The notes: generated by a model from the sequence alone, not told the origin. DNA of 64,000 nucleotides from Heliopora coerulea (GCA_030142905.1 JASJOG010000114.1:993001-1057000), one strand, 5' to 3'; positions 1 to 12,097 are shown, counted from the stretch's first letter. Numbers and translations are program-made.

Positions 1-1588
1 TGTATCATAATAGCTATTTTTTCTCTTTTCTCTAGACTAGCTTTCCTTGTATTTGACTCATTAAACCAAGTGGCTAACAAAGTAGTTACAAGAAGAGATG
101 ATGTTACAACTTACATCAAAGAGTATGTGACTATAGTACTATACATGTAACTGAAACAGTTCTGTTTCAGATAAATCAATTTCAAATACATGTTAACCAT
201 TATATATACATCTTATAAAGAATAAAAATGAGTTATAACTATTCTTAATGAAGAATGGATAAACAAGAGGAAACTCAGTAAAAATTTAAATTCCATTCAA
301 GTAATTTATCCACTTGTCAGTAGTCCAATCAATTTTTTTTTTCTACATTAGATTAATCTAGAATCTCTTTTCATCCTGCAATATGTTAACAGTATCCTAA
401 AGAAAAATGTGCTGTTTTTGGCTTATAGTGTACACAATTAAATTTGCTGAATAATTTCTAAAGGTAATAGATACTGCATATTAATTTCAATAGCAATTTT
501 TTTAAGGTCAAAATAAATTACACATTGTTCTCCCTATATCTATATATACTATATGCAATACAGTATGTATGTGTGTATATGTATATGTATATGTGCATGC
601 ATAGGGAAAGCAAAGTTAGATGTATCCTTGCAGGTACACGTAATAGCATAAGAATGTGTATAGTCAAAAGTATGCAGATGTATAATTTAGAATTATTAAG
701 TATATTTTATCATCAGTCAGTCAAGTACCAATAGGGTTGATAACAGAATGTACTAATTTTTTTTTCCAGAACCCATTCCAATCAGTTCCACAAATTTTCA
801 GTTTGAAGTTGTGGTTTAACTTTGATGATATCACAACATGCAGACAACACCTCAAGAAAATATTGGGCAATATTTAGAATATATTTGCATTACTGTAGAT
901 AATTAGACATGGGGATACTGAATACCATATGATTGGAAAGAAATATTTACTTATTAGAACGTACTTATGTAAAAACTGAAGGACTTGTTTCTATTAAATA
1001 TGCAATACAATGTCGCTCTTAAAGGTTTTGGGTAAAATGAGTGGCCCTTACCTTATATTGAATATTTTGGTATGAGTTTGGTGTTCTTCAAAGCCCGTTT
1101 TGGCTTACAAATCCGCTTGGGTCAAACAAAAACAGCTGCCTGTTGCAACCAACCTGATAATTTACATCATCACCAGTCTTAATTCTTTGATAAACACTTT
1201 GCTATATTGACAACTTGGGTTTGTTATGTGTTGGCTGTGTCATTGCACACATGAGATCACAAAGACTTTCTGAACAGATTGTCGGTGTGATGTCTGTACA
1301 TCAACTGCATGCAGAATAGCCTCACCCACTGGAAGAGACGTTTTTGCAGGGGACATCAGTAACTAGAAATACATGCACACAATAACCCCTCGCCCACTCT
1401 TCCAGTATATCCCTCGAGAGTCCAAGTAACATTGATAATTTTTCAAAATTGTCAAAACTACAAATCCCCCTTACTATAAATGGAAGAGGGTATGCAATAT
1501 AAGAAAAACACATTTGCACACAAATGTTGACAACCCAAACTGGAAATTGTTTTATATTTAAACTGTTCATCATATTTACATTTAAAAG
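1..1588. other. No recognised gene; AT-rich non-coding DNA
   Basis: I find no open frame with recognisable protein similarity on either strand. The stretch is AT-rich with scattered short homopolymers. A short low-complexity tract is listed separately. Host intron or intergenic DNA is likely, but nothing in the sequence decides between them. Confidence 0.5.
532..605. repeat. Low-complexity TA/TG/TATG tract
   Basis: Alternating TATA, TGTG and TATATG steps form a degenerate microsatellite. The short open frame across it is tyrosine/methionine-rich and is a by-product of this composition. Confidence 0.6.
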
Positions 1589-1725
1589 TTTGACAAAACA
1601 GCAGTGTTCTTGAGGTTATACACTATCTAAAATATAGAAAACAAGCTTCTCGACGTTTCTCAAGAAGCTTTTTTTTCTATCTTTTAGATAGTGTATAACC
1701 TCAAGAACGCTGCTGTTTTATCAAA
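1589..1725. repeat. Foldback element: about 62-bp inverted arms
   Basis: The left arm (1589-1650) is the near-perfect reverse complement of the right arm (1663-1725), with only a few mismatches and a spacer of about 12 nt. The arm tips next to the loop are AAGCTTCT and AGAAGCTT. The structure could fold as one long hairpin. It carries no coding sequence. It may be a foldback MITE or an old inverted duplication. No target duplication was identified with confidence. Confidence 0.8.
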
Positions 1726-2360
1726 GCTATCTACACTGGACCTCTGCACCTTTAAAAGTTTGAAGAGAATGACCTTTAACTGTTTTGTAAATAATGGGAT
1801 CCATCCTGACAATCCTACTGCTAAACAATGGATGTTCATATCAAGACCCTGTATTACTTGCAATCTTGATGTATTTCGTGTCGTTTTTGGATAAAACTTA
1901 TCACTATTTTTTCACTTCGAAGAAAGACATTTTAGTTGATGGCAACACTTTCTGTCTTAAAAGCAGAGCATTCTCATAGGTTACCAGTTGGATACCAGCA
2001 TTACGGATAGCTTATGATTGAAAGAAATGTTTTTGATATTTTTTGTACTAAAAAATTGATAACTCCTACATTGTCTTAAAGTTAATTAAAAATTTCTAGT
2101 AGAAGTGCCATGATGAAGATTTTTGCTAAGTATTCATCCGGAGGTAAAAGACTTTGGTAACAAAGATGAAACGAATTATGAAACCAACGAAATAAACAAA
2201 GAAAATATGAGAGTTTTGTATTTTTATTGCTGACCAAAAATCGGAAAATACAAAACATACAACAAAATACGACAAGCAAACCTTCTTGTACATGGCATTT
2301 TTGAGTGACCGGAATCCATGATATATATATGAATTGAATACTTGTAATCCAGGCATAGTA
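1726..2360. other. No recognised gene
   Basis: Short open frames on both strands overlap each other and show no recognisable similarity. The stretch leads directly into the left inverted repeat of the Penelope-like element. I see nothing else in it. Confidence 0.5.
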
Positions 2361-2409
2361 ATGTTATGATTTTGTTCTCCGGATTTGTGCTTTGGTGAGT
2401 TGAGCTTTC
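2361..2409 (+). repeat. PLE left terminal inverted repeat
   Basis: Begins ATGTTATGATTTTGTTCTCC. It is the reverse complement of 4600-4648 with a single substitution, so the two ends have hardly diverged. Penelope elements often carry inverted terminal repeats. Confidence 0.85.
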
Positions 2410-2417
2410 AACTAGTC

Positions 2418-4572
2418 TACAACAACAAAGAAACCACATGGGTAAAAAACATTTTGAACAGAGAACTAACCAACGAAGAAACACGTGTTCTAAGCAAAGG
2501 ATTAAATTACAATACCCGAGATGCCAACAGATTGGACTTTCTTGCCGATCTAGAACACACCTTAAAGACAAGTAACATAGAAGAAAACACAATAGACAAC
2601 ATACGCCACCAAGTCAGCCACCACCTACTTCATCATCAAAGACCGAATGACATAACCAAAGTTGAACGACAAACCCTAAAACGATTACGAGAAGACAAGT
2701 GTGTTGCTATTCTACCAGCCGACAAAGGACAAACCACCGTTGTTATGAACAAAACCGACTACATCAACAAAGCCAATGAACTACTCCAAGACACCAATAC
2801 ATGCCAAAAACTAGAAAAAAACCCTACGAAGACAACTACCTCCCGCATCATCAAGAAACTGAAGGCACTAAAAGACCAACAAAAGCTTAACGATCACATA
2901 TACTTAAGAATCCGACCCAATGAAGCAACCATTGCCCAATTCTATGGACTTCCGAAGATACACAAACCAAATGTCCCTCTACGTCCTATCGTCTCTCTCC
3001 CTGGCTCACCTACATTCAAACCATCAAAACACCTCGCTACCATTCTCCAACCTCTAGTAAAGTTTCCACCTCATTCCATCAACAACGTCAACACATTTCT
3101 CCAACACATGAAAGACCTTGAAATCGAACCAAATGAAACTATGGTATCCTTCGACGTCGTATCTTTGTTCACATCCATACCATTATCTACAGCAAGACAA
3201 ATAACCGACCAACTCCTTTCTTCCAACTGATCTTGGACATCCACAACCTCATTGAGCAAAGACAACATCTTAGACCTCCTCGACCTCTGTTTATCTACCG
3301 AATTTCAATTCCATAACTCGTACTACAGACAAACATCCGGCACGCCCATGGGATCACCCCTCTCCAGCTTCTTGGCTGAAGCCGTCATGCAAGATTTGGA
3401 ACGGAAAGTATTCTCCGAAAACAACAACATAAAACTATGGAATAGATACGTCGACGATGTATTTGCTATTACAAAAACAGAACAAATCGATGAGTTGTAC
3501 CGCACCATCAACAACACCACCGAAGATATCACTTTTACAATGGAGACAGAGCATAACTACCAAATAGCATTCCTGGACGTTTTACTCACGAGAACAGACA
3601 ATGGAAAGATCAAAACCCGAGTGTACCGAAAGAAAACCCATACCGATCAAATATTAAACTACCATAGCAACCACCCAACCCAACACAAGATCAGCTGTAT
3701 CAGAACTCTCTTCAACCAAATTGAAACACACTGCAACACCCAAGAGAGCAAAAAGAAAGAACAAGAATATCTACATGAAACATTCAGAAAGAACAGCTAC
3801 CCTAAACACTTTATCGACAAATTCAGCGTACAACGACAACACAATCCTCCACGAAACACGAACGACGAACAAGACAACAACACCACTCAAACAAGACACA
3901 ACTCTACCCTACATATGAACCATATCCGAAATAACGTCAAGAATACTGGAACAACATCACATAAAAGTAGCACACAAACCCACTAGTAAACTCAGATCAA
4001 TTTTCACAACACATAAAGATACCGTCGACAACCTTGAAAAACATAACGCCATTTATATGATCCCTTGCCGTGATTGCAACAATGTTTTAATTGGCGAAAC
4101 CTCGAAGACAATTAACTCAAGACTAACCGAACATATAAACGCAATCAAACGACAAGACTCACGATTGCTCCCAGCTGCACACGTCCAAAATACAGACCAC
4201 AGATTCCATTGGGCCAACACAAAAGTACTAGGACAAGCAAACACAAGACACGCACGCGAATTTAAGGAAGCATGGCACAGCCTCGACAAACCCGCAATTA
4301 ACAGACACATCGACATTCCTGCAGCATACCACCAGCTCCGATTCAAAATCCGAAACGACTGCAAAACCTACACAAATACGTCAGAACACCCTACTAACAT
4401 CACATCACAGCCTACTATCCATGAACCAACCAATCACTTCAATTCATCAGAATCCACCAATGAGAACAGCCGACAGCCCAATCCACCCATCAGATGCTCG
4501 GAACGCCTACATGTGCAAAGACTCATGGACCAAGCTGATAGAAACAAACCACGTGCAAACACCTCACCATAA
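2418..4572 (+). pseudogene. PLE reverse transcriptase / GIY-YIG endonuclease, broken
   Basis: Would copy element RNA into DNA (RT) and nick the target (GIY-YIG nuclease). Seen in order: N-terminal PLE helix region (WVKNILNRELTNEETRVLSK); RT fingers (AILPADKGQTTVVM); GLPKIHKP; RPIVS; a catalytic-motif block VSFDVVSLFTSIP; TPMGSPLSSFLAE; the YVDDVF active site; and FLDVLLTR. The nuclease core reads IYMIPCRDCN...LIGETSKTINSRLTEH, with LIG where most families have YIG. An in-frame TGA lies at 3228-3230. The frame changes between roughly 3820 and 3885, and another TGA lies at 3916-3918. Family assignment is firm; the exact 5' start is uncertain because the open frame runs into the inverted repeat. 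Confidence 0.85.
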
Positions 4573-4599
4573 CCTGACGAAGACTTGAAGGACCAAGTC

Positions 4600-4646
4600 G
4601 AAAGCTCGACTCACCAAAGCACAAATCCGGAGAACAAAATCATAAC

Positions 4647-4648
<2 letters not shown>
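4600..4648 (+). repeat. PLE right terminal inverted repeat
   Basis: Mirror copy of 2361-2409 (one mismatch). It ends ...AAAATCATAACAT immediately before the AT microsatellite. Confidence 0.85.

Positions 4649-4696
<48 letters not shown>
4649..4696. repeat. (AT)n microsatellite
   Basis: An almost pure AT dinucleotide run abuts the right end of the Penelope-like element. Insertion next to AT repeats is plausible for PLEs, but expansion after insertion is equally possible. Confidence 0.85.
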
Positions 4697-4701
<5 letters not shown>

Positions 4702-4737
4702 AAAAAACATACACAAAGCGAAAATTTTTCTCCCAAG

Positions 4738-6229
4738 TCACCGTGTGTGTAACAGGACTCCACACATGTTGAGATTAGTACCCTTGCACTGCACTTTGTG
4801 TTGTTGGCAAGGGGATAAGGTGCAGTTTGATTTTGGTTTGATAGTCACTAAATCACAGATGTATTTAGGAGCTAGTCTATAAATTGCTTTCAAAGCAAGT
4901 AAAATAATTTTGAAATCCACACGGAATTTTATAGCAAGCAAGGTGTAATATGACAGAACTTGAGGGCACAAAGCACCAATCTCCCTGCTGCATTCAAGAC
5001 ACATTGAAGTATTTTCAGTTGGAGTGTTGGTAAACTGTAGATCAGAGCATTGCAATGATCAAGACAGTTGGTTACAAAGGCATGGATTAGCTTTTCAGTT
5101 GAGTCTTGGCCATGAAACGTCCTAATTCGAGGAATATTATGTAGATAATAAAATGAGGATTTACAAATGTTATTAAAATGGGCAGACCAATGTCTGCCCA
5201 TGTTAATAACATTTGTAAATCCTCATTTTATTATCTACATAATATTATAATTATAATCTACATAATACAATAATTTATCAGTAATTGATAAATTACTGTC
5301 AAACCAAGTGCCAAGGTTTTTAACAAGATTAGAGGCAGTGATATTGCAGTGCCCAACAGATAATTTATTAGTTTTAACTTTCTCTAACTGCTGCTTGGTA
5401 CCAATCAGAACCATCTCGGTTCTTCTACCAGTGATCATCCATCTCCTTAAGTCATCAATGCAAGCTTCTATGGCAGAGAATTCTAATTGTTGTGATATTT
5501 CATTGTCCAGTTTAAATGGCAGGTAAAGTTGCATGTTGGTGGCTAACAATCTCAAATATATGGTGAGTGTAGATAGGGAACAAAAGTGGTCCCAGGCAAG
5601 AACCTTGGGGAACACCAAACTTAAAGTCAAACCTGTTCAAGCATCCGTTGTCAATTACATGTTGAAATCGGTTGGAAAAATAGGAATGGAATGGGGTTGA
5701 CGTATTACCAGGAAAACCAAGTGCGGCCTGGGGGTGATGAAGCAGTACTTAAGTCTAATAGCACTAGCAAGGTGACATGTTGAGTGTTCATGTTCATTAG
5801 TAGGTCATTGGAGCCTCTCAAAAGAGCAGTCTCGGTACTATGACCCTGTTGATAGGCAGATTGAAACTCAGGGTGAAGACAGTGGGTCAACATGTGATTT
5901 TTTATCTGATGGGCAACAGCTTTCTCCGTTAATTTTGACAGGAAAGATAAACTACTAATTGGCTTAAATTCTCTAATAAAAGATCCATGTTGGATTTCTT
6001 TAGTTTAGGATTTACTAATGCTCCTTTCTATATGTCTGGGAAGTGTCCATCTTTAAGGGATAGATTTATTGCTGTTGATATAATAGGAAGAAGTTCGTCT
6101 AAGCAGCTTTTGACTGAGTAGGAACAGGATCACTGAGACTAAGTTTCTTTATGTGTTCAGTGGAGACATGATCAAAGTCAGTGAAAGAAACTCTGGGATA
6201 TTCCTCCATTATTGGATGGTCATTATTAT
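4738..6229 (-). pseudogene. LINE reverse transcriptase half
   Basis: Recognisable pieces in gene order: IKKLSLSDPVPT (start of RT), FQSAYQQGHSTETALLRGSN (fingers), LVLLDLSTA (catalytic motif A region), VFPKVLAWDHFCSL (degenerate form of the VPQGS block), LEFSAIEACIDDLRRWMI, and LVKNLGTWFDSNLSITD. These are followed by the LINE tail LLAIKFRVDFKIILLALKAI with YRLAPKYICDL. This is the order of CR1/L2 clade RTs. The catalytic double-aspartate block is degraded. An inverted duplication (5133-5246) interrupts the coding strand between the palm and the tail. Confidence 0.8.
5133..5246. repeat. Inverted duplication inside the LINE, 55-bp arms
   Basis: Left arm 5133-5187 and right arm 5192-5246 are reverse complements with one mismatch and a 4-nt spacer. 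The left arm encodes LINE RT sequence on the minus strand; the right arm is its inverted copy. It therefore looks like a local inverted duplication formed after the LINE inserted, or by a template switch. Confidence 0.85.
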
Positions 6230-8613
6230 CAGGGCTCAAAATAGCAGGCTGCCAATGGCCAAATTGGAGAAATGGCAGAGAAAAATAATTTTGAAGTGCC
6301 AAATGAAAAATATAATGACTGTAGAAAACACATTATAGATTATTCTAAATGACATTATCCTTGGATTTGATGTGTTTATGCATGTTTGTGTTCCTCACTT
6401 TCTTCTTTTCGCTATCCTGAGTGCAGGTGCATATGTGTAGAAATCCAGTGGTCCACTCTTACAGTAATCACAGTATGACTTCATGTTAGGTTCACATAAT
6501 GGTTTGGTCGATCTCAACTTTAGAAAAGAAAATGGCGTCCAAGCGAGATTTGGAAAGCGTGTTACAGTGGCAACATTGAAGAATACGTTGTCGCAAAAGA
6601 AAAGATGCCATTCACTAAAATGTGTTTATATAGCTAAAAAAGAGAAATGCCACTATGTTGAATTGGGTCAAACCTACATGATCATTCATCTGCAGAGTTT
6701 ATTGATGCCATTGTTGAAGTCTATGAAGAAGAATTAAACAAGGTATATGTGTGTTTAATGTTGTTGACATGTAATGGTTGTAATACTGAAATTGCATAAT
6801 ACACATCGTTAATTTTTATAATTTAATAATTATAATCTCTTCACTTTTCAAAAGAGTCCACTACTACTCAGTCTTGGTGGATGGCAACATTGATGCAAGC
6901 AACAAAGAAAAAGAGGTATCTACATTCTCTATGTGGATCCTGACACTGGAAAGCAGAGGCTTTGGTCTTTCTCCCTACAAAAAGTGGAACATGCAACTCC
7001 CACAGGAGTACCAGCTTCTATTCAAAATGCTTTTGAAGACCACAATGTAGATTCTCTTAAGGAACACATTGTAGGACTTGGTGCTGGTGGAGCAGCAGTC
7101 AGTCTTGGAATGAGAGGAGGTATAGCTACCTTAATGAAGAACGACAAAGGAATTGGTCAGCTGATCACAGTACACTGTGTCAGCCATCAGCTCGAACTCA
7201 GCATAGCTGATGCCTTGAAACGGACAGCATTTTCACATATCATGTACTGCTTGTACAAAAATAGTTCAAAGAAGATGAGGCAGCTGGCAGGAATAGGAGC
7301 GGCCTTGAAGATGGGAGTTTCTGCAACTGTGAAAGCAAGTGGCACATGTTGGTTAGAGCATAAAATCTGGGCAATGAGCTGAATAAGCAAGAATTACAGT
7401 CTTCTTATGACCCACCTTAACCATCTTGTAGAGGACACAACATATCCAAGTGCAGAGAAGGCAAAGTTCAAGGGAACATATGAAAAATACAGAAATGCCA
7501 AGTACTCTCTGTACCTAGAGTAATTCATCAAAATTTTGGTGCCAGTGGCAGAGCTAAGTCTTAATTTCCAGCATGAAACAATAAATGGAGTGAAGAAGTT
7601 TTTCTGCATCATGGAGAAACTTAGAAAGTCATGAAAAGTTGGTTTTTTCCACTGCTCATGTCAAGGATTTCTTCAGCAATAATCTGGTCAACAACAAGCA
7701 ACACAGCCGTACATTTACAAAGACGTCAAATTAACATCCTAATTCATATCCTTCAATGTTTGACATTACCAATACTGACAATCTTTTGGACACTAAATTC
7801 TATCCTGGTGGTCTTGACGATGACTATGGTACAGATGAAGTTAAAGTAGCTGTTGAAAGGTTTTGTGACTTACCCAATGCAAATGGATGTGATATAATGA
7901 AAATTCAAAGAGAGAGCGGGATGAAGTAAACTGGATTGAACAACATGGGGTATGTTGATGTGTGGCCAAAGCCTTTTAGCTCTTTGAAGAAAGAATCTGA
8001 GCAACATCCAGCATCTTCCTGAAATCCTCCTGGGTGTTCAAATCACTAATGCCATCCTTGAGTGCATGTTTTTGATGATGAATTGTGTCCACCCCAACTG
8101 GAGAAATGGTTTAGAAGAGAAAAGGGTTGAAAATTTACTAACGGCAAGCACTAGCCAGATGGACTGCAAAATGTGTCACACAATGAAGGCCTAATGTGAA
8201 GATCAGTGGGCCAAAACCATCTGGTTCAGCTACTGGATCAAAAAGGAAACTGCCTCAATCTCAGGTTGCTGAAACTGTGAAGAAGCTACTGAAGGACTCA
8301 GAAGCAGAGCCAGAGCTTGAATATATGATGTAGATGTCATCTAGTTTCAGTCACTACTCTTTTTGCATCAGTTTTTCTTAGTTGAGTTCTGAAACGAATT
8401 TACCTGCATTTTTTATTGGTTAATAAATTTGAATTTTTAACAGAGTTCATACCAGAGTTGGTAGTCAATTAAGGACCAATTAAGTAGTGTGATGACAAAA
8501 ATGAAAGAAATAAATGTACAAAAACACTAATTTCTTTGATGCTATTTGGTTCCATTTTTGGTTGTTTGAATATAGAAATGTCAGGTTATAATTTTTTTCT
8601 ATTTCAAGCCCTG
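6230..8613 (+). mobile_element. hAT transposon nested in the LINE
   Basis: The ends read CAGGGCTCAAAATA (6230) and, inverted at 8613, CAGGGCTTGAAATA. These are short inverted repeats starting CAGGG, as in many hAT elements. The flanking 8 bp (ATTATTAT left, ATTATCTT right) match at 6 of 8 positions, consistent with an aged 8-bp duplication. Removing the insert plus one flank copy restores LINE coding continuity, which confirms the boundaries. Confidence 0.85.
6519..8331 (+). pseudogene. hAT transposase relic (C17orf113/ZNF862-like type)
   Basis: The best-preserved block (6933-7382) contains VEHATPTGVPASIQNAFEDH, the hAT catalytic-core region IVGLGAGGAAVSLGMRGGIA and VHCVSHQLELSIADA, followed by ASGTCWLEHK. 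In related hAT proteins the first of these carries the catalytic aspartate (LGADGA). Here it reads LGAGG, so the aspartate is lost. A likely intron runs from about 6741 (AAG|GTATAT) to 6855 (TTCAAAAG|A). Downstream sequence to about 8330 retains scattered similarity with many stops. It is non-functional. Confidence 0.75.
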
Positions 8614-9835
8614 ATTATCTTTATCAGATTCATTGTTATCTAGTTTGGTAAGGATGTCAATTATTTCCTTGATAAAGAATGTACCAAAGTCATTTGCCAA
8701 GCTAACTCAGTCTACATAAGGAGGATATAAAACATCTTCACAACGACCGAAAAGTTGATTTACAGCTCTGAAAAGTTTCCTTTGATCTGTACTATTATTT
8801 ATGAATTCTGTATAATACTCATGCCTGACTGTTTCCATTAAATTTGTTGTCCAGTTTACACATGAATGCAAACATCAACCAATCAGACTGCAGTCTACTT
8901 GATCTCCATATGTGCTCATATTTATGGCATTGTTGCTTAGCTTTATGTTGTCATTAAACCAAGGGACTTGAGGACATACTGTTATTGATATTTCAATGAG
9001 TGGAGCATATTTATCAAGGAGAGTAGTTAATGTGGAATTGTATAGTGAAACCAAGCTGTTGAGATCAATATTCTTCCTACATGTTCTGACAAGTTGGAAC
9101 AAGTTGAAGATTGCATTTGAATTTCTGTATATCAATGGCTTTAATCTTCCTATATATGACATGTTTCACAACAAATGATGGATTATTTGGTGTCAGGCTG
9201 TATAATACTGAACAGTGATCAGAAAGGAAGGAATCACAAGTAGGCCTTTTGTGTATAATAGAATCAGTTTCACATGTTATAACAAAGTTCAGGATATGAC
9301 CTTACTGATGGATTGGAGTATTCACATGTTGAATCAGAACAACGGAGTCCAGTTGATCACAAAAATTAATAGTTCAAGATTTGAATGATCTATAATGAAT
9401 CTTAAAATTGCCAGTAATAAGTAGTGGTTCTGGTGAGAGAATGATGGTTACCAAATAAATGATGTAGTAGAAACAGGGTGTGTTCATGAGTATGGTGGAT
9501 GGTATACAATATGAAATCTTAACTTTGAATTATTATTGGAAACAATATACTCAGCAAACTCAAATGAAGGTTTTTCACCAGCATTGACCTTAGTGACCAA
9601 CAAGTGCTATGTTACCGCAGCTATGTCTGGTTCGCAGACGACCAACCATCTTATAACTGGGGGGAGTACATTCTATTCTGACTGCAGTGTTATCAACAGT
9701 GAGCCATGTTTCTGCAAGAGCAACCAAATCTAGTTTTTATCACAGATATAATCTTGAAAAGCAGCAGATTTATTATGAATAGATCGTGCATTCCAAGTAC
9801 AGAATTTCAGCTTAGGAATAGATCTCATTACTGGT
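8614..9835 (-). pseudogene. LINE endonuclease half and linker
   Basis: On the minus strand, WNARSIHNKSAAFQDYICD is followed by DLVALAETWLTVDNTAV, the start of an APE-type endonuclease with the catalytic E in AETWL. Then come SFLSDHCSVLYSL (the conserved SDH motif near the C-terminus) and the linker LNSLVSLYNSTLTTLLDKYA followed by PWFNDNIK, typical of CR1/L2-like LINEs. Several stops break the frame. It joins to the RT half once the hAT insert is removed. Confidence 0.8.
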
Positions 9836-9840
9836 TAGGT

Positions 9841-10584
9841 CTTAATATAAATAAGATTGTTCAGAGTTGGCAGAATTAAATTCACAGAAAGAACAAAGCA
9901 AAGGATGTATTTCCACATTATTTTAAACTTTTGATTTCATTTTTACTCGAGCCCAAGCATAACAAGATTGTAGCATTCAATAACTTTTTAATGTTATATA
10001 AATGTCTCTGGGTATAAAATATTTTCCTTTTAAGTCAAGCATTTGTTGTCTTTGATAATTAATTGTCTCACCTGTCATACACAACCTGTCATACATGACC
10101 ACATTTCCTGGCACAGACAATTTGTAGCTAAAAAGTACCTGTAATGACTGGAGGAGCATTTTTTGTATAATGAGTGAGATTTCCGTGATTAAATAAAGTT
10201 CGTAGTAGTAATTTGGGCAAGAGCATGTTGCCAACTAAGATTTTCTTTATGCTGTGGTCCAGGGTTTCTTCTAATGTTCATATAAATAGTTAAATCCATA
10301 GTAAAAAGTTTGTGTGGAAGTACCAGGACCAGCAATCCATGATTTGTGGTCCTCCATACAGGTGAGTTTGTGTTGAAGTTTCATTCAGCACCATTACACA
10401 CAAAGCCAACTTTGAGATTCAAATAATTAAACAGCCCAAAAGCATTCAAAAAGACATTGGATATTGCCAGTGAATATATATCATGTAAATATAGGTCTTT
10501 AGTAAATATTTCATATAAGCCCAATTATAAAAAAAAATACAGAGCTCAGAAAAGGCAGCCATTAAGGCAAATTACAAAGAACGA
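9841..10584. other. Non-coding, with a stray copy of the pogo-like end
   Basis: No gene recognised. Positions 10070-10150 repeat, in the same orientation, the sequence found just inside the pogo-like end at about 10822-10870 (CCTGTCATACATGACCACAT and GTAGCTAAAAAGTACCTGTA), with a roughly 17-bp extra segment between them. It is probably a solo fragment of the same element family. Confidence 0.5.
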
Positions 10585-10797
10585 ATGAAGATATCAAAGG
10601 CATTGGAATTACCTGAACAGCTGAAAGACTTTCCACTTCTTCATGGCCATAAAGAATTCTCACTGACCGTCAGCAAAGTGAAGGACTTGCTTGATGAAAT
10701 TGAGCTTCGCAGCCCTAAATCACAGACAACCGTAACTGACTTTGGTGTTGAATATGATGATAAAGATGCTTGCCTTAATCTGATAATATTTTTTAAT
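10585..10797 (+). other. Open frame of unknown nature; possible exon or TE debris
   Basis: The frame is open from MKISKALELPEQLKDFPLLH to the boundary of the pogo-like element, and is charged and soluble-looking. AATACAG precedes the open stretch at about 10540 and could be a splice acceptor. I do not recognise the protein. It could be a host exon fragment or part of another transposon; no function is proposed. Confidence 0.25.
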
Positions 10798-10798
10798 A

Positions 10799-11470
10799 CA
10801 GTAGAACCTGAGTTATGTGACCACCTGTCATACATGACCACATTTGTAGCTAAAAAGTACCTGTAATGAGCGACCACCTGCCCAATGCAACCAGCGACCG
10901 CTTTTTTGCATCCCAAGCAAGATATTTACCTGTCATTAACAACCATTTTCAATTCAAATGCCCAACATGTATGCAGAATACTTAGAGACAAGAGTTAGTA
11001 TTTTTCAAACTTCAAAACAACATCACCTTTCCTGTCTGCAAGCATCTATATCCGTCTTGCAAACTTTAAAACTCAGAACATGACATTGTATCTTACATTT
11101 CAATTTAAATACATTACTCGCAAGTCATCACGCAAATATAAATGGAATTTTATTTTTGTATTTTTCTGAAGTCAAACGGCACACATCACCTGTCAAGGTG
11201 GAAAAGGTGTCATGATGTCATCATGTCTTAAGTAAATATACCACGGCCGTTCGCATATAAATAACAGTGTTTTTAGTCCATATTTATCAGTTTGCTAAAC
11301 CTAGTAGTTGTACAGTCTCTTGTCTATTAATTTTCACTATGGCTACAGTTCACATGCACAAGAAATGCAAGGTCATGATGTTGGATGAGTGAATGCATGT
11401 CATCAAACTTTCCAACCATGGCGATTCAGCAAGAAAAATTACCAAAAGCTTTGTCTGTAACGTTTATACT
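10799..11470 (+). mobile_element. pogo/Tigger-like (Tc1/mariner) element, 5' portion
   Basis: Begins CAGTAGAACCTGAGTTATG directly after a TA, the usual insertion site of this superfamily. It continues with a GACCACCTGTC-type subterminal sequence as in pogo-like elements. A transposase N-terminus follows at 11339. The 3' end and the DDE domain are missing, so it is a truncated relic. Confidence 0.6.
11339..11461 (+). pseudogene. pogo-like transposase N-terminal helix-turn-helix fragment
   Basis: Starting at the ATG at 11339, MATVHMHKKCKVMMLDE ends at a TGA. The same frame then continues as MHVIKLSNHGDSARKITKSF, matching the CENP-B/pogo-type DNA-binding helix pattern (roughly a V-I-K-L ... G-x-S-x-R-x-I). 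No further domain is present. Confidence 0.5.
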
Positions 11471-12097
11471 GTATATATATTGACTGAATAATACAATTTG
11501 TTATTTTAAAGATTAGTTTGCTGTCCCTAAATATTTTAGCCCATCTCAAAAGCCTACAGGAGGTCAAACCAGCAAATGATTAATGACAGTTTGTAACAAA
11601 GAAGTTAGTTGAGGATACAAGAAAACAATCATTTGAAATAAAAGTTGCTGTCCTTCTATGGCATGTTATATATTCTAGCTTGTTTGTCATCCTGATCGAA
11701 TTTTGTCACATAACCCACCCAAAAATAACAACAGAAGAACAAACACAAAGGTGATCATTTGAAAAAAATTTATTCACCATTAACTGTAGGTGTTTACACA
11801 TATGATTAATAAGGATGCCACTATTTTAGCTTTGTTGGTCTTTTTGGCATGCATATTTTTCTTTGCTGGGATTAACAGGGATCACGAAGGACTCCCAGGG
11901 AGTTGTAGACTTGTTTGTAGCTCTTCATCTTCTGATGAAGATGATATTTGGACTTGTTTTCATTTTTAATTTTTCCGTGCAAGGTCCTTAGGCAAGTTGA
12001 TCTTTAACAGAACTCGAAAAAAATTCCTTTGAACCTACAGGATTAAAGTTGCATCTCTTTCTCACCTCGTTGCTGAGATGATCTGAGATATTTGACC
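11471..12097. other. No recognised gene
   Basis: No supported open frame or repeat recognised on either strand. Confidence 0.45.

Larger units (their letters stand above)
2361..4648 (+). mobile_element. Penelope-like retroelement (PLE), near full length
   Basis: The element is delimited by 49-bp terminal inverted repeats with one mismatch. It encodes a reverse transcriptase followed by a GIY-YIG-type endonuclease, which is the order typical of endonuclease-bearing Penelope-like elements. The body is relatively C/A-rich and looks compositionally unlike the flanks. An (AT)n microsatellite abuts the right end. The coding region is broken by stops and a frame change, so this copy cannot be autonomous as read. 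Confidence 0.85.
4733..9840 (-). mobile_element. CR1/L2-type LINE, split by a hAT insertion
   Basis: Read on the minus strand, the element has an apurinic-type endonuclease (9835 back to about 9200), a linker (about 9160-8875) and a reverse transcriptase (6302-5235) with the C-terminal domain (5055-4738). The frame is resumed across the hAT insertion when the insert and one flank copy are removed. The 5' UTR and any ORF1 are not visible. Many stops and frame changes mark it as old. Confidence 0.85.

Noticed and set aside
525..734. 69-aa Tyr/Met-rich protein
   Set aside because: Product of a TA/TG microsatellite; no coding signature.
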